A stretch of DNA of 64,000 nucleotides, from contig JAFKMU010000039.1 in assembly GCA_017305195.1 (NCBI GenBank), forward strand, positions 1 through 64,000. The letters are read 5' to 3'. The notes below the pieces were generated by a model. The model saw nothing but the letters and a program-made list of their open reading frames with translations. It was not told where the DNA came from and searched no databases. Position 1 is the first letter of the stretch, and the number at the start of each line of letters is the position of its first letter. Position numbers and translations under genes: made by a program. This DNA comes from Verrucomicrobiota bacterium (lineage in GTDB: Bacteria > Verrucomicrobiota > Verrucomicrobiia > Chthoniobacterales > Terrimicrobiaceae). This document shows positions 59,633 to 64,000 of the stretch, in pieces.

Positions 59633-61243
59633 ATGTGGAACTTTCTCCAACGTCGCCGCCTGGTGGAAAAGGGCATGGCATGCGGCAAGACACGTCGTAC
59701 CGTCTCCGAGAATGAGCTGCTCGAGAATATCGAGTGCGGGTGGCTTGTGCGCTCGCTCATCCTGTCTGCATTCGTCGGCGGTCTCGCCGTCCTGATCTTT
59801 ACGGGCCAGCAGGCCGGATTCAGCGGATTCGACGGCAACGCCGAGCCCGCCAAGAAATTCCTCCTCTGCCTGCTCATCTTCGTCACCGCCGTGGCCCAGC
59901 TCTGGATCAACCATCCGGAGACGATGCACAGCAATTCGCGCCTGGGGTTGTTGTTTTCGGTGCTCTTCATCCAGCTCGCCGCGATCAAGATTTTCCTCAT
60001 GCAGGCCGTGGCCGGTCGCATCGACCTCCAGCTCGTTCCTCTGCTCGTCCCGTATGCCTTCGCCCCGCTGGTCCTCTCCGTGCTGCTGGGCAAGAACCAC
60101 GGCATCTACGCGGCGGTCTTCGCCAGCCTGTGGGGTGCGTTTCTCGTCGGGCGCATCGACCCGATCTTCCTCGTCATTTCGCTCATCACCGGCTTCATCG
60201 CCGTCTACCTGACGATCCAGGTGCGCCGACGCAGCCGACTCATCCGCGCGGGCGCCTATGTGGGTATCGCGACGTGGGTTCTCGCCGCGGCTTTTGGCCA
60301 GATCGGCCCGATCAATCTCCTCGGGGAGACGGATTGGAAAATGATTGGCTGGCAGAGCCTTGCGGCGGTCGGGATGGGGTTTGCCACGGCCATCCTCGCC
60401 AGCGGCATCCTGCCGGTGCTGGAAAACATTTTCCGCATCACCACGGACATTTCCTGGCTGGAAATGTCCGACCTCAACCACCCACTCCTGCGCCGCCTGA
60501 GCCTGGAGGCTCCCGGCACCTACCACCACAGCCTTGCGGTGGCCAACCTCGCCGAAGCCGCCTCGGAGTGTGTGGGCGCAAATCCCACGATCTCCCGGGT
60601 GTGCGCCTATTTCCACGACATTGGCAAACTGGTGAAGCCGGAGTATTTCACCGAAAACATGCGCCCCGGGGTGAATCCCCACGATGACCTGACCCCGACG
60701 ATGAGCGCGCTCATCATCATCGCGCATGTGAAGGAGGGCGTCGACCTCGCGCTCAAGAACAAGCTGAATTCCCAGATCGTCGACGTGATCCTCCAGCACC
60801 ACGGCACCTCGCTCGTCTCGTACTTTTACCAGCGCGCCCTCCAGCAGCAGAACGATGCCAAGCTGGGTGGCAAGATCATGAACATGCGACCGGAGGACAT
60901 CCCGGACGTGAAGGAAGAGAGCTTCCGCTATCCCGGCCCGAAGCCGCAGACCAAGGAGGCGGCCATCATCAGCCTCGCCGACGCGGTGGAGAGCGCCTCC
61001 CGCAGCCTGGAGCGCCCGACACCGCAGCGCATCGAGGACCTGGTCAACGGCCTCATCGAGAAACGCATCGCCGAAAATCAACTCGACGAATGCCCGCTCA
61101 CGCTGGCCGAGCTGCGCCGCGTCGCCCAGAGCTTCCGCTTCACGCTGGTCAACATGCTCCACGCCCGCATCGCCTACCCGAAGCGCGACGAGAAGGACAA
61201 GGAAACCTCCTCCCCGCGCCGTGAGCAGCAATCCGCCGCCTGA
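59633..61243 (+). CDS. Membrane HD-domain phosphodiesterase (PgpH/YqfF-like), short form
   Basis: About 536 residues from ATG 59633 (MWNFLQRRRLVEKG); a TTG at 59615 is the alternative. Seven to eight transmembrane helices precede a C-terminal HDIG domain: HHSLAVANLAEAA, YFHDIGKLVKPEYF, IIIAHVKEGVDLAL, ILQHHGTSLVSYFY and SLADAVESASRSLE. PgpH cleaves cyclic di-AMP in Firmicutes. The large extracellular 7TMR-HDED domain (PgpH is about 710 residues) is missing, replaced by a 20-residue loop. Between phoH and ybeY as usual. Confidence 0.88.
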   Translation: MWNFLQRRRLVEKGMACGKTRRTVSENELLENIECGWLVRSLILSAFVGGLAVLIFTGQQAGFSGFDGNAEPAKKFLLCLLIFVTAVAQLWINHPETMHSNSRLGLLFSVLFIQLAAIKIFLMQAVAGRIDLQLVPLLVPYAFAPLVLSVLLGKNHGIYAAVFASLWGAFLVGRIDPIFLVISLITGFIAVYLTIQVRRRSRLIRAGAYVGIATWVLAAAFGQIGPINLLGETDWKMIGWQSLAAVGMGFATAILASGILPVLENIFRITTDISWLEMSDLNHPLLRRLSLEAPGTYHHSLAVANLAEAASECVGANPTISRVCAYFHDIGKLVKPEYFTENMRPGVNPHDDLTPTMSALIIIAHVKEGVDLALKNKLNSQIVDVILQHHGTSLVSYFYQRALQQQNDAKLGGKIMNMRPEDIPDVKEESFRYPGPKPQTKEAAIISLADAVESASRSLERPTPQRIEDLVNGLIEKRIAENQLDECPLTLAELRRVAQSFRFTLVNMLHARIAYPKRDEKDKETSSPRREQQSAA

Positions 61244-61691
61244 GCATCTCCCGGAGCTGCTGCTGGTCAACCGCCAGCGCACTGTCTCCTACGACGTCAA
61301 ATTCATCCGCCGCATTGGCGAGTTGGCGATGCCGCATTGCGTGGCTGCCTGCAAGTCCGACGAAGCCGCCTTGGCCCAGCTCCGCTCGGTCGAGGTGTCC
61401 ATCGTGAGCGACAAGACCATCGCCAGGGTGCATGGCGAGTTTTTCGACGATCCGACGCCCACGGACGTGATCACCTTCCTTCATGGGGAACTCGTGCTCG
61501 GAGCCGAGACCATTCGCGCCAACGCGAAAAGCTACCGCCAGTCGCCCAACGACGAGGCCGCGCTCTGCGTGGTGCACGGCCTGCTGCACCTCGCGGGATG
61601 GAACGACCTGCGCAAACGCGAGGCGGAATCCATGGCCAAACGACAGGAAAAGATCTTCCAGCTGGCCAAGACCGCCCTAAAATCTGCCTGA
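61221..61691 (+). CDS. ybeY: Endoribonuclease YbeY (16S rRNA maturation)
   Basis: A 156-residue zinc-dependent RNase needed for 16S rRNA 3' end processing and ribosome quality control. Family core TPTDVITFLHGELVLG and the metal motif around 119-129: HGLLHLAGWND. The third ligand, His in E. coli (H-x3-H-x5-H), is Asp129 here. It overlaps the end of the PgpH-like gene by 23 bases. A short palindrome GCGGGAAATTCCCGC (61697-61711) follows the stop but lacks a T run. Confidence 0.9.
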   Translation: MSSNPPPEHLPELLLVNRQRTVSYDVKFIRRIGELAMPHCVAACKSDEAALAQLRSVEVSIVSDKTIARVHGEFFDDPTPTDVITFLHGELVLGAETIRANAKSYRQSPNDEAALCVVHGLLHLAGWNDLRKREAESMAKRQEKIFQLAKTALKSA

Positions 61692-61756
61692 GGAGTGCGG
61701 GAAATTCCCGCGCCGTCCTTGCCTCCAGCCAAGCGGATCATTAGATTTTCGCCCCA

Positions 61757-62338
61757 ATGATGCATGAGGCTGACAACGACCTGACCACCATCGGGAATCC
61801 GTATCTCGATGTCCTCAAGGCCGTGCGCCTCTGCCACCCCGGTTGGGAATCGATTTCGCGCGTGACCTTCGTCGCCACGCCCGGCATCGCCACCAAGCCT
61901 TGGGAGATTTGGAAGAAAGACATTTTCGATTCCCTGCTCGCCCCTCAGTTCCTGCGCGCCTGGGCCTCCTATGCCTCCGGCAATACCGCGGGATGGATGG
62001 AGGCCGACCGCACGATCGGCGAAACCCTTCCCGCCAGGGCTGAGACGCTCAGCCGCCGCAATGGCCAGGCGCTGATGAAGTCCTACACGGTGCCTGCCGC
62101 CGAGAAGAACTGGACGCGCCTGCACACCGCCATGATCGAGGGGCGCACGCACGCTCATCTCGCCACAGTGATGGCCTTGCGGGCTGCAGCGTTCCATGTT
62201 TCGCCGCGCCTCGCCCTGAGCGGTTACGTGCTGCTGGAGAGCGTCGGGGAATTCGGCAGCGGAGAGCCGCAGCGGTGCTTTGAGATGGTGCAGGCCTGTC
62301 CGCCGCCCGATGCATCCGCCCATTTGCGCGCAGCATGA
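61757..62338 (+). CDS. Protein of unknown function upstream of clpS
   Basis: 193 residues, no signal peptide or membrane helix; a first ATG pair at 61757/61760. The sequence is helical (IFDSLLAPQFLRAWASYASG, RLHTAMIEGRTHAHLATVMALRAA) with conserved-looking aromatic and His residues, but I do not recognise a family. Its stop overlaps the clpS start (ATGA), so it is probably translated with the ClpS/DUF2017 genes; a link to protein turnover is only suggested by that. Confidence 0.6.
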   Translation: MMHEADNDLTTIGNPYLDVLKAVRLCHPGWESISRVTFVATPGIATKPWEIWKKDIFDSLLAPQFLRAWASYASGNTAGWMEADRTIGETLPARAETLSRRNGQALMKSYTVPAAEKNWTRLHTAMIEGRTHAHLATVMALRAAAFHVSPRLALSGYVLLESVGEFGSGEPQRCFEMVQACPPPDASAHLRAA

Positions 62339-62625
62339 TCAGTTCCAGCCAGACAGAAACCGGCGCAGCCACTCAGGATGAAACCGCGGTCGACCTGCCG
62401 TGGAACGTGGTCGTGCACAACGACCCCATCAACCTGATGAGCTACGTCACGATGGTGTTCCAGAAGGTTTTCGGCTATCCCAAGGAGAAAGCCGAGGCGC
62501 ATATGCTGGAGGTTCATGAGAAGGGCCGGTCCATCGTCTGGTCCGGAGCCAGGGAACATGCCGAGCACTACGTGCAAACCCTTCACGGATACCTGCTCCT
62601 CGCCACGATGGAACGAGGTCAGTGA
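62335..62625 (+). CDS. clpS: Clp protease adaptor ClpS
   Basis: A 96-residue adaptor that hands N-degron substrates to ClpAP. The typical core is LPWNVVVHNDPINLMSYVTMVFQKVF, with the hydrophobic pocket residues in DPINLMSYV, then AEAHMLEVHEKGRSIV and EHAEHYVQTLHGYLL. It overlaps both neighbours by four bases (ATGA and GTGA). ClpA/ClpP genes are not in the window. Confidence 0.95.
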   Translation: MISSSQTETGAATQDETAVDLPWNVVVHNDPINLMSYVTMVFQKVFGYPKEKAEAHMLEVHEKGRSIVWSGAREHAEHYVQTLHGYLLLATMERGQ

Positions 62626-63116
62626 TTGATATGATTTTTTACCAGACTCCCGAAGGCCGCCTGGGCTTCCGCGACATCCCGCCCGTGCTGGCCGAGATCC
62701 TGCGCCAGGTGCCGACCTGCGGCGACCACGAGGACGAGGCCGTCGAGGCGCGCCTCTTCCCGCCGCCGACGGAGGACCCGCTGGAGGAAGGAGCCCGGGA
62801 TGACTGGAAGGCGTATGTGCAGCCGGAACTGCATGACCTCTTCCAGAGCGCGCGGCAGACCGTCGATGCCGACCTGCGGGGTCTCCGCGAGGACGGCGAC
62901 TTTTTCACCGTGGAGTTCTCCACCAGGCACGTCCCGGCGTGGCTCAATGCCCTCAACCAGGCGCGTCTCGCCCTGGCCGCCCAGTATAACTTCGACGAGG
63001 GCGAGCTTTCCCAGCCCGGCCCGCTCCAGATCACGAACGAGAAAGAACTCGCGCTGCTCCAGATCAATTTCTACGCCGCCGTGCAGCAGTGGCTCATCGA
63101 GACGATCGAGGAGTAG
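62622..63116 (+). CDS. DUF2017 family protein
   Basis: A 164-residue cytosolic protein of unknown function, GTG start overlapping the clpS stop (an ATG three codons later is the alternative). The conserved C-terminal part HVPAWLNALNQARLALAAQYNFDEG and ALLQINFYAAVQQWLIETI fits DUF2017. DUF2017 is best known directly beside clpS in Actinobacteria, where it is also of unknown role. The same pairing here suggests a shared function in the N-degron pathway. Confidence 0.75.
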   Translation: MIDMIFYQTPEGRLGFRDIPPVLAEILRQVPTCGDHEDEAVEARLFPPPTEDPLEEGARDDWKAYVQPELHDLFQSARQTVDADLRGLREDGDFFTVEFSTRHVPAWLNALNQARLALAAQYNFDEGELSQPGPLQITNEKELALLQINFYAAVQQWLIETIEE

Positions 63117-63129
63117 AGCCGCCCGCCGC

Positions 63130-63708
63130 ATGGAAACCTCCCGGGCCATCCTCCTGCGCAAAACCAGCTGGTCCGAAACCAGCCTGATCATCTCGTGGCT
63201 CTCCGAGGAATACGGGGCCGTGCGCACCGTCGCTCGCGGAGCCCGCAAGGCAGGGAGCGCCTTTGCCGGGAAGCTCGACCTGTTTTACCTCGCGGAGATC
63301 AATTTCCGCGTCAGCACGAAAAGCGACCTGCATGTGCTCCAGGAGAGCCATGTGCTCGGGGCCTTCGATCCGAACCGCGCCGGGAGCGCCGGATTTTACC
63401 TTGCGGCGTACTTTGCCGAGCTGGCCGGCCGCGCCGCCCCGGCCATGAGTCCTGCGCCCGAGATCTTCGATCTCCTGAAGCGCGGCCTTGAGTACGTACA
63501 AAGCACCCCGGCCGAGGCCAGGGGACTGCTCCACTTTGAAAAGGAGCTTTGCCGCGAGCTGGGTGTCTACGACGCCTCGGGACAGCTCAGCCCGGCGCAG
63601 GCGCTGGAGTCCCTTTACGGACGGCTCCCGGCCTCCCGCGAGACAGCCTGGAGGTTCCTGGAGCAGAAAAAATCCGCTCGCCAGCCCCCGGAGAATCGCA
63701 GAGACTAA
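63130..63708 (+). CDS. recO: DNA repair protein RecO, short form
   Basis: RecO loads RecA onto SSB-coated single strands. Here 192 residues from ATG 63130. The N-terminal OB fold is visible: TSRAILLRKTSWSETSLIIS, GAVRTVARGARKAGSAFAGKL and LHVLQESHVLGAF. The C-terminal helical part (GFYLAAYFAELAGRAAPAMSPAPEIFDLLKRGL) follows. Typical RecO has 230-250 residues; the zinc-finger Cys cluster is absent and the end is about 40 residues short. Confidence 0.85.
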   Translation: METSRAILLRKTSWSETSLIISWLSEEYGAVRTVARGARKAGSAFAGKLDLFYLAEINFRVSTKSDLHVLQESHVLGAFDPNRAGSAGFYLAAYFAELAGRAAPAMSPAPEIFDLLKRGLEYVQSTPAEARGLLHFEKELCRELGVYDASGQLSPAQALESLYGRLPASRETAWRFLEQKKSARQPPENRRD

Positions 63709-63725
63709 AATCAATCCGGCGCAGC

Positions 63726-64000
63726 ATGCAGACGACGTCCAGTTTGTGGGAAGTATTATGCCGGGACTTCGAGTCCGAACGGCAGGTTTCGCGCGCTCAG
63801 GATTGTTGCGAGATCAGCAAGAAATTCCTGTCCGCCGCGCGGCTCGTCTTGCGCCCGGACAGCGCCCGCATGGGCGATGCGCTTGAAATCGTCGGTGATG
63901 TCTTCCAGGCCGCAGGCGAGTACGTGGACGCAGCGAGGTATTTCGAGGAGGCCCGGGAAACGGCGGAGCGCCTGGGCGCGCTCTCCTCGCAGGCCCGCCT
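63726..64000 (+). CDS. Tetratricopeptide-like protein, N-terminal part (cut by window edge)
   Basis: Open frame of 91 codons running off the right edge. Start ATG 63726 (MQTTSSLWEVLCRDFESERQ). ALEIVGDVFQAAGEYVDAARYFEEARETAERLG has the Gly/Ala/Tyr/Ala spacing of a TPR unit. Function not assignable from this part. It follows recO by 17 bases. Confidence 0.65.
   Translation, partial: MQTTSSLWEVLCRDFESERQVSRAQDCCEISKKFLSAARLVLRPDSARMGDALEIVGDVFQAAGEYVDAARYFEEARETAERLGALSSQAR

Overview
The window reads as ordinary chromosome of a Gram-negative bacterium of the PVC group, most likely a verrucomicrobium related to Spartobacteria/Terrimicrobium. This is inferred from PEP-CTERM proteins with autotransporter-type beta-strand repeats, pseudopilins, an LptD-like outer-membrane protein, heptose/KDO genes, many ATGA/GTGA gene overlaps, weak Shine-Dalgarno sites and GC-rich coding. 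I found no tRNA, rRNA or CRISPR array. One insertion sequence is cut by the left edge.

Layout. 0-8 kb: IS5-like transposase end, a small secreted carbohydrate-binding protein, a TPR-like/CPBP membrane protease, an LTxxQ-type periplasmic protein and transaldolase (all minus). Then come a beta-helix/degenerate AAA+/zinc-ribbon fusion and a serine hydrolase (plus). 8-10.5 kb: iron-sulfur maturation genes hscA-hscB-iscA (minus). 10.5-15.2 kb: an AraC regulator behind a near-perfect Fur box, facing a haem uptake operon hmuS-T-U-V. 15.3-19.4 kb: two PEP-CTERM proteins and a pseudopilin-like protein. 19.4-25.8 kb: a nitrogen operon (two DUF1989 proteins, a urea/guanidine carboxylase, an allophanate hydrolase), probably for guanidine, preceded by a structured leader. 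25.8-30.7 kb: three alpha/beta hydrolases, an acyltransferase and a 3D-domain protein. 30.7-34 kb: a small membrane protein, purH, an orphan ABC-2 permease and a half-size EamA protein. 34-36.5 kb: lptD. 36.8-38.9 kb: DUF3185, GspG-like and GspF-like genes. 38.9-43.3 kb: an MBL hydrolase, a Prc/Tsp-type protease, a Pro/Ala-rich membrane protein and thioredoxin. 43.5-47.3 kb: a double-ACT protein, queD, queE and a FGGY kinase (minus), then folE2 (plus). 47.3-53.2 kb: an anti-sigma-type kinase, an L,D-transpeptidase, an OprB porin, a tandem ABM membrane protein, a nucleoside deaminase and a PIN-PhoH protein. 53.2-57.3 kb: an MsbA-like exporter, kdsB, a gmhB-like gene and hldA. 57.4-61.7 kb: two unknown secreted proteins, then phoH-pgpH-ybeY. 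61.7-64 kb: an unknown gene, clpS, DUF2017, recO and the start of a TPR gene.

Working together: the hmu genes bind, import and handle haem, probably under Fur and the AraC regulator. The 19-26 kb operon would carboxylate guanidine (or urea), deiminate carboxyguanidine to allophanate and hydrolyse that to ammonia and CO2. hldA, the gmhB-like gene, kdsB, the MsbA-like exporter and lptD belong to lipopolysaccharide synthesis and export. queD, queE and folE2 serve 7-deazaguanine synthesis.

Most unusual signals: the beta-helix protein with an inactivated AAA+ domain, the switch-like leader of the guanidine/urea operon, an HscA-like Hsp70 with a shortened nucleotide-binding lobe, a PgpH-type HD protein without its extracellular domain, and a GTGA-coupled pseudopilin/PEP-CTERM pair.
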